Source: JABSSA01 sp039960995 (lineage in GTDB: Bacteria > Pseudomonadota > Alphaproteobacteria > Rhodobacterales > Rhodobacteraceae). From it: 64,000 nt of DNA. A model generated the notes under the pieces. The model ran no database searches and was not told the origin of the DNA. It worked only from the letters and a program-made list of their open reading frames with translations. Location of the stretch: positions 1 through 64,000 of the forward strand of contig JBDVKF010000006.1 of NCBI GenBank assembly GCA_039960995.1, given 5' to 3'. Below, in pieces: positions 17,652 to 26,634 of this stretch. Each line of letters begins with the position of its first letter. Within the stretch, counting starts at the first letter, position 1. Made by a program: the position numbers and the translations under genes.

Positions 17652-18599
17652 ATGCAGAACTGGTCAAATCAAAACGCCGCAGCGCAGCAGATCGATATTC
17701 TGTTGTTTGATGATTTTTCCGCCTTGTGTTTGGCCAACACCGTTGAACCCTTGCGCGCTGCGAATGGGTTTCTATCCAACGCCAAATATCGTTGGCGATT
17801 TCTAACACTGGACGGTCAACCCGCCATTTCATCCAGCCGCATGTCTGTTGCCGCTGATGGCGAATTGGCAAGCGGGTCTGGGGACATGTTGATCGCGATG
17901 CCAAGCTATCGGTTTCGCGATCATGATACGGTGTTGGCGCGGCGGTCTTTGCGGTCGGCTGCGCAACGCTACGACATGATGTGTGGGTTTGATACCGGCA
18001 GCTGGATGCTGGCTGCAGCGGGTTTGCTGGATTCGTATCGCGCGACCATCCATTGGGACGAATTGACTACGTTTGCCGAAGCGTTCCCGGATGTGCAGGC
18101 CAAGCGCGAGGATTTTGTGCGGGATCGGGACAGGTTGACCTGTCGCGGGGCGACGGCCGCGTTTGATCTGATGCTGCAATTGATCGGGGTTATGCACGGG
18201 CATGCCATTCGTTTGGATGTGGCATCGTTGTTAGCGGTAGCAGAGGATTACGGCCCGCAACAGCGACAACCCTTGGCCCGCAGTCGAAGTGTTGCGCGTG
18301 CGTTGTCTGTTATGCAAAACAACATTGAAACCCCGTTGAACATTGGCGAAGTCGCCCATTTGTGTGGGCGCAGCCAACGGGATTTGCAAAGCCGTTTTAC
18401 CAAGGAATTGGGCACCACTCCCTTTGTCGTGTATCGACGGATGCGTCTGTCAGTTGCGCGGAACCTATTGCGGGACAGCGTGATCCCGGTGTCTGAGATC
18501 GCCGTGCGGTGTGGGTATGAAGACCCCAGTGCGATGACACGCGCCTTTCGCGCCGAGTTTGGTGCCAGCCCGCAAGACGTGCGACGGGATTTGACCTAA
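17652..18599 (+). CDS. GlxA-family AraC-type regulator (DJ-1/PfpI + HTH), CdhR-like
   Basis: 315 residues. The N-terminal class I glutamine-amidotransferase-like sensor domain (IDILLFDDFSALCLANTVEPLRAAN; CGFDTGSWMLAAAGLLDSYRATIHW) is followed by two AraC HTH motifs (NIGEVAHLCGRSQRDLQSRF and VSEIAVRCGYEDPSAMTRAFRAEFG). This architecture is shared by CdhR, GbdR and ArgR-type activators of carnitine, betaine and amino acid catabolism. Its divergent placement next to the CoA operon suggests it controls that operon. An ATCATGCAG repeat occurs twice just before the start. Confidence 0.88.
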   Translation: MQNWSNQNAAAQQIDILLFDDFSALCLANTVEPLRAANGFLSNAKYRWRFLTLDGQPAISSSRMSVAADGELASGSGDMLIAMPSYRFRDHDTVLARRSLRSAAQRYDMMCGFDTGSWMLAAAGLLDSYRATIHWDELTTFAEAFPDVQAKREDFVRDRDRLTCRGATAAFDLMLQLIGVMHGHAIRLDVASLLAVAEDYGPQQRQPLARSRSVARALSVMQNNIETPLNIGEVAHLCGRSQRDLQSRFTKELGTTPFVVYRRMRLSVARNLLRDSVIPVSEIAVRCGYEDPSAMTRAFRAEFGASPQDVRRDLT

Positions 18600-19564
18600 T
18601 CTCGTTTTCGCTCTGCGAGCCGTGTTTTCAACAGCGCTTTGCCCTTGTCAGTGCCATCATGAAATGTGCCGAACCATGAATCCCAAGGCACCTCGAGTGT
18701 TCCATAGTTGCATTCAAAATATCTGTGATGAATCTGGTGATGAAAGTTACCCAAATGCAGGCGTTTGCGTCCGCCCGCCCAGATTCCTTCGAAACCTGTA
18801 TGGGTCGTGATTGCATAAAGCCCATAGAACATGAGATGGCAGATCAAATGCACGGGATGTGTGGGCACTATAAAATGAATGAGTGCTGTGCCGAAATAGA
18901 ACAGATGTTCAATCGGATGCATGCTTAACCCGGACCATGGGCCAACATCTGTATTGCGGTGATGCAATGCGTGAAACCGATAGAGTGCATTGGTGTGCAG
19001 CAGGCGGTGTATCCAATAGAAATAAAAGCTTTCCCAAATTGGGATCAGAAGGAAGATGGCAACAAACCAAATGGGGCTGTCTGTCCATGTAAGGCTTGGC
19101 GCATATCCATTCGCCATGGCCCACCACATCAACGCTTCGTATCCGGTCCAGATCGTGACCCCCGAAGCCAGCGCCCAAAACATGTTGTCCGCCAACTGAC
19201 TTTGAAACGTGAACATGCGCCCGGTGCGTGGATACGGGCGTGGGTCGTATTTGTGATCTGGACCTTGCAAGTCGGTATTGTGGAAAATGCTGTGCAATCC
19301 GTGGGCCACGACAAAGGTCAAACCTAAATTTCGAACCCAAATGGTGGCAACCCACGGCCCAAACGTCTGGGCTGTATCCAATGACGGGCTGGCCCACCAA
19401 AGCGCGCCAAAGGCCAAGGCGACAATCACAAGGTTAACGCTGAGGGGAAGCCACGCGCCGACATACCAGCGCACCAAATCCAACGGTTTCCATGGCCATC
19501 GCCAAAGCGGCGACACTTGGATCGGCAGGGAGTCAGGAACGTGGTTCCACTCTTGGCGCGCCAT
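18596..19564 (-). CDS. Sterol desaturase/fatty acid hydroxylase superfamily membrane protein
   Basis: 322 residues with four to five hydrophobic segments and the eight-His di-iron signature of the family: HRLLH, HALHHRN and HHQIHHRYFECNYG. A hydroxylation or desaturation of a lipid-like substrate in the inner membrane is expected; the substrate is unknown. Its stop overlaps the regulator stop, and the gene lies about 90 bases downstream of the class II aldolase gene, in the same direction. Confidence 0.88.
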   Translation of the reverse strand: MARQEWNHVPDSLPIQVSPLWRWPWKPLDLVRWYVGAWLPLSVNLVIVALAFGALWWASPSLDTAQTFGPWVATIWVRNLGLTFVVAHGLHSIFHNTDLQGPDHKYDPRPYPRTGRMFTFQSQLADNMFWALASGVTIWTGYEALMWWAMANGYAPSLTWTDSPIWFVAIFLLIPIWESFYFYWIHRLLHTNALYRFHALHHRNTDVGPWSGLSMHPIEHLFYFGTALIHFIVPTHPVHLICHLMFYGLYAITTHTGFEGIWAGGRKRLHLGNFHHQIHHRYFECNYGTLEVPWDSWFGTFHDGTDKGKALLKTRLAERKRD

Positions 19565-19651
19565 AAGGTGTAATCCGCCTTTTTTGCGTACGGGTTTTGC
19601 TCCCGCCTCGGAATGCCCCGATCTAACCGCCCATTTATGTGATCAACGCGT

Positions 19652-20407
19652 TCAAGCCGCGTAGTCTGATCCTTCGGCGTCAAGAATAGCCTTGAGTTCG
19701 GCCAAATGCCGGATGTCTTGTTCGGGATAGTTTTCGATTTCGTCAGCAGTCTTTGCGGCGATTTCGTCGGGAAGAATGGCCAATGGTTGCCCAGTTTGGA
19801 GGGCGCGAATGTAAACTTCGCTGGCCCGTTCAAAGAAATACATGCGGTTAAAGGTTTGCGCGACCGTGTCGCCGATGACCATGATGCCATGGTTGCCCAT
19901 AACCATTACGGTCTTCTTTGGGTCTGCAAACAATTGCGCGCACCGCTCGCCTTCTTCTTCAAAGGCCAACCCGCCATATTGGTCATCGACCACTTGGCGG
20001 TCGTAAAACATTGCCGCATTCTGATCCAAAGGCGGCAGTACCTTGTTTTGAAGGCAGGCCAGAACCGTGGCGTGAACCGAATGCACATGCATCGCACAGC
20101 GGGCATGGGCGCAATGGCGATGCAATCCGCCATGCAGGCCCCATGCCGTTTCGTCCGGCGCATCGGGACCGTTAAGGCATTCGGGATCATTGGCGTCGAT
20201 TATCAGCATATCGCTGGCACGCACACGGGTGAAATGCACTTGATTTGGGTTCATGAGAAAGCGCGTGCCGTCTTCATTGATCGCCATCGAAAAGTGGTTC
20301 GAAACGCCTTCATGCATATTCAAACGCGCGGTCCAACGAAACGCGGCTGCCAGATCGACACGTTCTTGCCAATGATCCATGTTCGGGCGAATTTCTGTAA
20401 CAGCCAT
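19652..20407 (-). CDS. Class II aldolase/adducin-family protein
   Basis: 251 residues from the ATG at 20407, chosen because AGAGGA lies 7 bases upstream. Metal-binding His pair in AMHVHSVHATVLACL (HxH), a third His in VMGNHGIMVIG, and EGVSNHFSM near the N-terminus identify the fuculose-1-phosphate aldolase/adducin fold. Substrate unknown. It may form an operon with the VOC gene upstream and the hydroxylase gene downstream. Confidence 0.85.
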   Translation of the reverse strand: MAVTEIRPNMDHWQERVDLAAAFRWTARLNMHEGVSNHFSMAINEDGTRFLMNPNQVHFTRVRASDMLIIDANDPECLNGPDAPDETAWGLHGGLHRHCAHARCAMHVHSVHATVLACLQNKVLPPLDQNAAMFYDRQVVDDQYGGLAFEEEGERCAQLFADPKKTVMVMGNHGIMVIGDTVAQTFNRMYFFERASEVYIRALQTGQPLAILPDEIAAKTADEIENYPEQDIRHLAELKAILDAEGSDYAA

Positions 20408-20491
20408 TTGTATATCCTCTTTGTTCTCGGAAACCTGCACTGAATGGCGATTGCGATCAACATGGATTGCGACACTTGTGGGTGCCGTTAT

Positions 20492-20914
20492 TCACTCCTT
20501 GGGCCGGGACGGGACCCACGCGTATCCATCTGAATCCAGAATATATGCTTCGCGCAGGCCATGCGGTTTGTCAGTGGGAGCTTGCAGAACTGTACCATTA
20601 GCTTTTTCTGCCGCATGGACAGCTTTGTCAGGGTCAGTGTCATACAGACGGATTTCGATACCTGCACCACGTGGCGGATTTTCGGGCAACAGGCCGAGCA
20701 GTGGGTTGGAATGATAGGTGCCATCGCTGTGCAACTGAAACACTTGGTCACCATAGGTTACAATTGCGAAATCTGCCGTCGCTTGATGGGATTCCATATT
20801 GAACACGGTCTTTAAAAAAGCACAGCTTGCGTGAACGTCACGGACAAGTAAATTCAGGCCGATCCCTTTTAAGGATCGTCCAAAGCTGTCGGCGTCTGCG
20901 GTTTCGTAATCCAT
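20492..20914 (-). CDS. VOC-family (glyoxalase/bleomycin-resistance fold) protein
   Basis: 140 residues from ATG 20914. Paired beta-alpha-beta-beta-beta modules: GIGLNLLVRDVHASCAFLKTVFNM and AGIEIRLYDTDPDKAVHAAEKANGTV, with Glu/His positions (VFQLHSDGTYH, IEIRL) compatible with a metal site. A TTG at 21004 could extend the protein by 30 residues, but conserved sequence begins near MDYETADADSFG. Function unknown; probably cotranscribed with the aldolase-like gene 84 bases downstream. Confidence 0.75.
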   Translation of the reverse strand: MDYETADADSFGRSLKGIGLNLLVRDVHASCAFLKTVFNMESHQATADFAIVTYGDQVFQLHSDGTYHSNPLLGLLPENPPRGAGIEIRLYDTDPDKAVHAAEKANGTVLQAPTDKPHGLREAYILDSDGYAWVPSRPKE

Positions 20915-21096
20915 AAAGTTAGCTTGTGTGACCCTGTTCCATTGGTCAAGCGGTTCACAAGGATGCCCGCTATTTGCATAGGTCACCTCACGCAGACGAG
21001 ACAAAGATGAACGATCCTTGACCCATCTTCATAGTTGTTTCGCGTCGTCTTTGCGAAAGGCCTTGCACCTTCTTTGCTTATTTGAAAACTTGGGAC

Positions 21097-22899
21097 ATGG
21101 AATATGACCTTTTTCCCGCTTGGCCCGACGTCGCTGCACACTTAATCGAGGTGGCGGCAGGGCGTTCATTCGCAGACACCGTTATTCGCAATGGCCAATG
21201 GGTCAATGTGCACACACGCGAAGTGTTGGCCGGTTACGACATTGCAATCGTTAAAGGGCGCATTGCTTGTGTCGTGCCGGATGCCGAGTATTGCACGGGG
21301 CCCGAAACCGAAATCATTGAGGCCAATGGTCGGTTCATGATCCCAGGATTGTGTGACGGACACATGCACATCGAAAGCGGGATGTTGACGTCCGCCGAGT
21401 TTGCCCGCGCCGTCATTCCGCATGGCACTACGACCATGTTCACGGACCCGCATGAAATCGCAAATGTGCTGGGTTTGGCTGGTGTGCGATTGATGCATGA
21501 CGAAGCCTTAATGCAGCCCGTAAACATATTCACACAAATGCCGTCTTGCGCGCCGTCTGCACCTGGACTGGAAACGACGGGTTGGGAAATCACCCCCGAT
21601 GACGTTACCCAGGCGATGGCTTGGCCGGGGATCATCGGTCTGGGTGAAATGATGAACTTCCCCGGTGTCGCAGCTGCTGATCCAAAAATGCTGGCCGAAA
21701 TTGCAGCGACACAGCGTGCCGGGAAAACGGTCGGCGGGCATTATGCGTCGCCGGATTTGGGCCCGGATTTCGCAGCCTATGTGGCGGGCGGACCAGCTGA
21801 CGATCATGAAACCACATCCGAAGCAGAGGGTATCGCGCGGGTGCGCCAAGGGATGCGCGCGATGATGCGGTTGGGGTCCGCGTGGTATGATGTCGAAAGC
21901 CAGATTACGGCAATCACCCAAAAAGGGCTTGATCCGAGGAACTTTATTTTGTGCACGGATGACTGTCATTCCGGCACATTGGTCAATGACGGGCATATGA
22001 ACCGCGTTGTGCGCCACGCGATTGAATGCGGGTGTGATCCTGTTGTTGCGCTGCAAATGGCAACGATCAATACGGCCACCCATTTCGGGTTGGAACGCGA
22101 ATTGGGATCGTTAACGCCAGGACGGCGGGCCGATGTGATTTTGACGTCCGATTTGAAAACGTTGCCGATTGAACATGTCATTGCGCGTGGACAGACGGTT
22201 GCTGTGAACGGAGAAATCACCGTCGAATGCCCACATTTCGATTGGCCTGACACAGCGCGAAACACGATCAACTTGGGCAAAACGCTGGCTGCAAGAGATT
22301 TTGAAATCACAGCACCAGATGGGGCAAATGCCGTAACAGCCAACGTTATTGGAGTGGTCGAAAACCAAGCACCAACAAAGGCGTTGAAAGCAGACCTTCC
22401 GGTGCAGGACGGGTTGGTCGAAGCATCAGGCGACGTGTGTCAGATCGCTTTGGTGGAACGGCATCGGGCAACGGGCGGTGTCGTCAATGCGTTTGTGTCT
22501 GGCTTTGGGTATACGGGGCCAATGGCCATGGCATCGACGGTGGCGCATGACAGTCACCACATGATTGTCGTGGGAACAGACCGCGATCACATGGCCAAAG
22601 CCGCGAACCGTTTGGCCGAAGTCGGCGGTGGCGTCGCCTTTTGGCGCGATGGTGTGGAACAAGCGCTTGTCGAATTGCCAATTGCCGGGCTGATGTCGAA
22701 CCAACCCGCCGCAGAAATTGCGGCCAAAGCGGAAACACTTGGCCGCGCCATGCAAGATGCCGGGTGCACGTTGAACAACGCCTATATGCAGCATTCGCTG
22801 CTGGCGCTTGTGGTCATTCCGGAATTGCGCATCTCGGACCTAGGTCTTGTGGATGTGCGTACTTTTGAATTCATACCAATAATAGAGGAGTCAAAATGA
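21097..22899 (+). CDS. ade: Adenine deaminase
   Basis: Converts adenine to hypoxanthine and ammonia. About 600 residues of the amidohydrolase superfamily. Metal ligands are in LCDGHMHIESGML, with Glu in GLGEMMNFPGV, His in GGHYASPDLG and the CTDDCHSGTLV segment; a C-terminal domain ends in LRISDLGLVD. ATG 21097 is preferred over a TTG 15 bases earlier. The stop overlaps the amn start (ATGA), so the two are translationally coupled and form a two-step AMP salvage unit. Confidence 0.93.
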   Translation: MEYDLFPAWPDVAAHLIEVAAGRSFADTVIRNGQWVNVHTREVLAGYDIAIVKGRIACVVPDAEYCTGPETEIIEANGRFMIPGLCDGHMHIESGMLTSAEFARAVIPHGTTTMFTDPHEIANVLGLAGVRLMHDEALMQPVNIFTQMPSCAPSAPGLETTGWEITPDDVTQAMAWPGIIGLGEMMNFPGVAAADPKMLAEIAATQRAGKTVGGHYASPDLGPDFAAYVAGGPADDHETTSEAEGIARVRQGMRAMMRLGSAWYDVESQITAITQKGLDPRNFILCTDDCHSGTLVNDGHMNRVVRHAIECGCDPVVALQMATINTATHFGLERELGSLTPGRRADVILTSDLKTLPIEHVIARGQTVAVNGEITVECPHFDWPDTARNTINLGKTLAARDFEITAPDGANAVTANVIGVVENQAPTKALKADLPVQDGLVEASGDVCQIALVERHRATGGVVNAFVSGFGYTGPMAMASTVAHDSHHMIVVGTDRDHMAKAANRLAEVGGGVAFWRDGVEQALVELPIAGLMSNQPAAEIAAKAETLGRAMQDAGCTLNNAYMQHSLLALVVIPELRISDLGLVDVRTFEFIPIIEESK

Positions 22900-24356
22900 C
22901 ATCCCACCCAAAACCAATGCAGGTTCATAAGAGTTTCACAGACGCCGGTGAGGCGGTCTCTTATCTGAAGCGTTTGTATCAAGAGGCAACGAAATATCTT
23001 TGCCACGCCTTTTCCGATGCTCTTGAAAATGGTGCACCCGATGGACGCGTGCGTGCATTTTATCCAGAAATCCGATTGACGACGACATCATACGCGCGCG
23101 TGGATACGCGGCTTAGCTTTGGGCACGTGACGGATCCGGGTACATATGCGACCACAATCACGCGGCCTGACTTGTTTGAAACCTACCTGTGCCAGCAAAT
23201 TGGCCTGCTGATTGAAAATCACGGACTGCCTATCGAAATTGGCCCATCAACGACGCCGATCCCTGTCCATTTTGCCGTCGCCAATGACAGTTCGATCACC
23301 ATCCCACAACAAGCGGCGTCTGCGTTTAACCTTCGGGATGCTTTTGATGTGCCGGATCTCAGCACAACAAATGACGACATTGTAAACGGATATGCCGTTC
23401 CTCAGGATGGGGTGTCGCCCCTTGCGCCGTTTACGGCACAACGTGTCGATTATTCCTTGGCGCGTTTGGCGCATTACACCGCGACCAATGCAGAGCATTT
23501 TCAGAACTTTGTTCTGTTTACGAACTATCAGTTCTATGTCGCGGAATTTGAAGCGTATGCGCGCAAAATGCTGGATGACCCATCCAGTGGATACACATCA
23601 TTCGTTAGCACTGGAAATGCCGAGATAACCAAAGGTGACGAACCCTTGGCGGCCGCGGAAAAAATGCCGCAAATGCCGACATACCACCTGAAACGAGCAG
23701 ATGGATCTGGCATCACTTTGGTCAATATTGGTGTCGGCCCGTCCAATGCGAAAACTGCAACTGATCACATCGCGGTTCTTCGACCTTATGCGTGGTTGAT
23801 GGTTGGGCACTGCGCTGGCTTGCGCAATTCACAAGCTTTGGGTGATTTTGTGCTGGCGCATGCCTATCTGCGCGAAGATCATGTGTTGGACGATGATTTG
23901 CCAGTCTGGGTCCCGATCCCGGCGCTGGCTGAAATGCAAATCGCATTGGAACACGCCGTTGCGCAGGTCACGGAACTGGAAGGTTTCGAGCTGAAGCGCA
24001 TCATGCGGACCGGCACAGTGGCGACCATCGATAATCGAAATTGGGAATTGCGGGAACACACTGGCCCTGTCCAACGGCTTAGCCAGTCTCGGGCGATTGC
24101 CTTAGATATGGAAAGCGCGACCATTGCCGCCAACGGGTATAGATTCCGGGTGCCATACGGGACTCTTTTGTGTGTGTCTGACAAACCGTTGCACGGTGAA
24201 TTGAAATTGCCGGGTATGGCGTCTGACTTTTACAAAACCCAAGTGTCGCGTCATCTGATGATCGGCATCCATGCAATGGAACGTTTGCGAGGTATGCCAC
24301 TTGAACGCATTCACAGTCGTAAATTGCGATCGTTTGACGAAACCGCATTCCTCTGA
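22896..24356 (+). CDS. amn: AMP nucleosidase
   Basis: Hydrolyses AMP to adenine and ribose 5-phosphate. 486 residues, the full family length, with the N-terminal regulatory domain (SYARVDTRLSFGHVTDPGTY) and the C-terminal phosphorylase-like domain (LMVGHCAGLRNSQALGDFVLAHAYLREDHVLD; ALDMESATIAANGYRFRVPYGTLLCVSDKPLHGELKLPG). Coupled to ade, which consumes its adenine product. Followed by a long non-coding stretch. Confidence 0.95.
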   Translation: MTSHPKPMQVHKSFTDAGEAVSYLKRLYQEATKYLCHAFSDALENGAPDGRVRAFYPEIRLTTTSYARVDTRLSFGHVTDPGTYATTITRPDLFETYLCQQIGLLIENHGLPIEIGPSTTPIPVHFAVANDSSITIPQQAASAFNLRDAFDVPDLSTTNDDIVNGYAVPQDGVSPLAPFTAQRVDYSLARLAHYTATNAEHFQNFVLFTNYQFYVAEFEAYARKMLDDPSSGYTSFVSTGNAEITKGDEPLAAAEKMPQMPTYHLKRADGSGITLVNIGVGPSNAKTATDHIAVLRPYAWLMVGHCAGLRNSQALGDFVLAHAYLREDHVLDDDLPVWVPIPALAEMQIALEHAVAQVTELEGFELKRIMRTGTVATIDNRNWELREHTGPVQRLSQSRAIALDMESATIAANGYRFRVPYGTLLCVSDKPLHGELKLPGMASDFYKTQVSRHLMIGIHAMERLRGMPLERIHSRKLRSFDETAFL

Positions 24357-24726
24357 ACGGGCCATAAGGGTGCCGCGGATTCCGTCTTAAATGCTCAAAC
24401 GTGAAGCTGCTAGACGGTGCGATGTTGGCTTTTATGCCGTTTGTCAAAGAAATTGAGCAGAATTTGGAGGGGGTAAGCACAACTTGGCGTTGGTGTGATG
24501 TCGGGCCAATTCAGCTTGACGATGGGTCAATTTGAGGCACTTTGGGCTTGAAATCCTACTGCTGGGTCTGAAAGTCAACCAGATCAGGCAAAAAACTGCG
24601 TTTTTTCTAAGAAAATGTCTGATTTCCCCTTGCGCGGAGCCACTAATCGTTGTGTTGATATACAACATTCCGTTACCGTGACGGTACGAGGCCCAACAGA
24701 TTGGGTAGAGACAGGAGACCAGTAAA
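24357..24726. other. Intergenic region upstream of the HU gene
   Basis: No convincing gene. It holds an AT-rich inverted repeat AAAAAAC-TGC-GTTTTTT at 24590-24606 that could end the ade-amn transcript, and two further palindromes close to the HU start. Confidence 0.6.
24653..24686 (+). promoter_or_regulatory. HU promoter region with two palindromes
   Basis: TGTTG-ATATA-CAACA at 24653-24667 is followed by TACCGT-G-ACGGTA at 24674-24686, a perfect 6-base inverted repeat 40 bases before the HU ATG. The first overlaps promoter-like TTGATA sequence; the second is placed where a repressor or activator could act. The binding proteins are unknown. Confidence 0.45.
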
Positions 24727-25014
24727 ATGGCCAAACCAATGACAAAGACCCAACTCGTCGCCGCTCTGGCCGATGAAATGGGATCAGACAAAAAAGCAGC
24801 AAGCAGTGCATTGGATGCAATTGCGAGCATCATCACCAAGGAAGTGTCCGGCGGCGGCGCTGTGACAGTCCCTGGCGTTGGCAAAATCTACTGCCGTGAG
24901 CGCCCAGAGCGTATGGTTCGCAACCCAGCAACGGGTGAGCAGTTCAAGAAAGAGGCGGATAAGGTTGTAAAAATGACCATCGCCAAAGCGCTTAAAGACA
25001 GCGTAAACGACTGA
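24727..25014 (+). CDS. hup: HU-family nucleoid DNA-binding protein
   Basis: 95 residues, small basic histone-like protein that bends DNA. The DNA-binding arm signature (GKIYCRERPERMVRNPATGE, the family's GxFxxxxxxxRxGRNPxTG) is present, with an unusual Cys in the beta arm. Ribosome binding site ACAGGAGACC lies just upstream. Monocistronic, with a strong terminator 26 bases after the stop. Confidence 0.93.
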   Translation: MAKPMTKTQLVAALADEMGSDKKAASSALDAIASIITKEVSGGGAVTVPGVGKIYCRERPERMVRNPATGEQFKKEADKVVKMTIAKALKDSVND

Positions 25015-25040
25015 TCTGATTTTTCGGACAGTTAGAACTT

Positions 25041-25067
25041 AGGGCCGCATCTGATGCGGCCCTTTTT
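25041..25067. terminator. Rho-independent terminator between the HU gene and the hemY-like gene
   Basis: AGGGCCGCAT / ATGCGGCCCT, 10-base perfect stem with loop CTG and a T5 tail on the plus strand. It lies 13 bases from the converging hemY-like stop. Confidence 0.93.
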
Positions 25068-25080
25068 CATTGGACCAGAG

Positions 25081-26625
25081 TTATCCAGCCGCTGCCGATT
25101 TAGCATCTGTTGCGTCATCTGATTTTGGCTCATCTAAGGCGTCTTCGGTGACGGCCTCATCACTTGTCACCGCATCGGCATCGATGACTGTGGCGTCAAC
25201 CACATCGGCATCTACGTCCATGTCTTCTTGTGCCAACTCAGTTGCATCCTGCGCACCGACAAGCAGCGGCAACATCTCGGCACCGCCGGGCAACACCATT
25301 TGAGATTCTGGAGGCCGTTTCCAAGACAACGTATCGAAGGATTCGCAACTTTCGCACACAGATTGCCATTCGCTGTGAACGTGTTGGCAATTGTCACAAA
25401 CCCATTGCGGTCCACGCGGGGCCGTGACGGCACGTGCCAGCCAGCCTTGAACGATGGCGTCAGATGCACCCTGACCACGTTCAATGGCCGCCATAAGCGT
25501 CGCAGATCGCACAGTTGGGTCCGTTTCGAAAAGGTCGCCCAAAGCACGCTGAGCGGCTGGGAAATCTTCGGCGGCAATATGCAGCTCTGCCAAAAGCATT
25601 CGTACTTCGGGGTTGTCCACGTGAAGACGCGTCAGCATGTGAAAACGCTTCACGCGGGCTTGGGCATCCTCGTCAGGTTCTATGGCTGCAAACGCGGCGG
25701 CCAGATCAGGATGCGGACGGACATCCCATGCTTTCTTAATGACACGCGTCGCATATTTCTTTTGGCCTTTTTCCAAATAGGCACCCGAGGCCATGACAGC
25801 GGCGGGGATCAGATCAGGTGACAGGCGATTGGCCTCAATGGCGGCTTCGCGTGCTTCGATGGTTTGATCTTCGTCAAGGACGCTGCGGGCTTCGCTTAGG
25901 GCAAGAACAGCGTCGCGTCTTTTGTGGACATCGCGTGGCAGTGTGCCGTGCTTCAGCTTGGCATTCAACGTTTCGCGCGCGCCTGTCCAATCGGACCGTT
26001 GTGCTTGCATGGTCAGCAACATGTCCTGGGTTTCTTCGTGCTTGGGCTTCAGTGCGAATGCCTTTTGAGCAAGTTTAAACGCGGTGTCCGTATCACCTGC
26101 AGCCAGCTTTTGTTTCATGATCCCGCGCACGCCAACAAAGCGTGTCGATTCATCCTGAACCATCTTGCGATAGGTTTCTTCGGCCTTTTTGCTATCGCCC
26201 GCCATCTCTGCGGCTTGTGCAATTAGCAGGTTGGTCAATTCTGGGCGGTTCAGATCACGATTTGCCTTTTCGGCCTTGGTCAACGCCAGCCGCCCTTCAC
26301 CCGAAGCAAGAGCCATCATGCCTTGAGCCAATGCATCATATCCACGTGCTTCACGGTTCTTGGCGAAAAAGCGGGAAATTGCTGTTTCGTCGCCGTTGAT
26401 GACATGCCAGCAGGCCACCAAAAAATGGAAAACCTTAAGCATGAACCACAATGCGAAAGCGAGAACCACAAGACCAACGACAGAGAGAAGTGGATTGAGA
26501 CTGACTTCCTTGCCCATCGCCGCGATCCGGATACCACCATCGGAGTCCAGTAAGTAAGTGGCCCCAAGTGCGATAGCCGCCACAATGACAACGAACAGTA
26601 TTATTTTTACGAGAGACCAGAGCAT
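25081..26625 (-). CDS. HemY-type membrane-anchored TPR protein with C-terminal zinc ribbon
   Basis: 514 residues. Two N-terminal membrane helices (residues 1-25 and 42-75) and the HemY_N domain (FLVACWHVINGD...FFAKNREARGYDALAQGMMALASGEGRLALTKAEKA) are followed by TPR-like helices. At about 415-440 there is a zinc-ribbon-like pair, CDNCQHVHSEW...CESCESF, then an acidic low-complexity tail rich in Asp, Ala and Val. In alphaproteobacteria this gene follows hemD and the mitofilin-like gene as here; a direct enzymatic role in haem synthesis is not established. Starts 9 bases after the mitofilin-like gene. Confidence 0.85.
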   Translation of the reverse strand: MLWSLVKIILFVVIVAAIALGATYLLDSDGGIRIAAMGKEVSLNPLLSVVGLVVLAFALWFMLKVFHFLVACWHVINGDETAISRFFAKNREARGYDALAQGMMALASGEGRLALTKAEKANRDLNRPELTNLLIAQAAEMAGDSKKAEETYRKMVQDESTRFVGVRGIMKQKLAAGDTDTAFKLAQKAFALKPKHEETQDMLLTMQAQRSDWTGARETLNAKLKHGTLPRDVHKRRDAVLALSEARSVLDEDQTIEAREAAIEANRLSPDLIPAAVMASGAYLEKGQKKYATRVIKKAWDVRPHPDLAAAFAAIEPDEDAQARVKRFHMLTRLHVDNPEVRMLLAELHIAAEDFPAAQRALGDLFETDPTVRSATLMAAIERGQGASDAIVQGWLARAVTAPRGPQWVCDNCQHVHSEWQSVCESCESFDTLSWKRPPESQMVLPGGAEMLPLLVGAQDATELAQEDMDVDADVVDATVIDADAVTSDEAVTEDALDEPKSDDATDAKSAAAG

Positions 26626-26634
26626 TGGCTATCC

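Noticed and set aside
17630..17660. Two-codon frame (ATG CAG TAA) and ATCATGCAG duplication before the GlxA-type regulator
   Set aside because: Too short to support as a leader; the repeat is more simply noise or a partial binding site.
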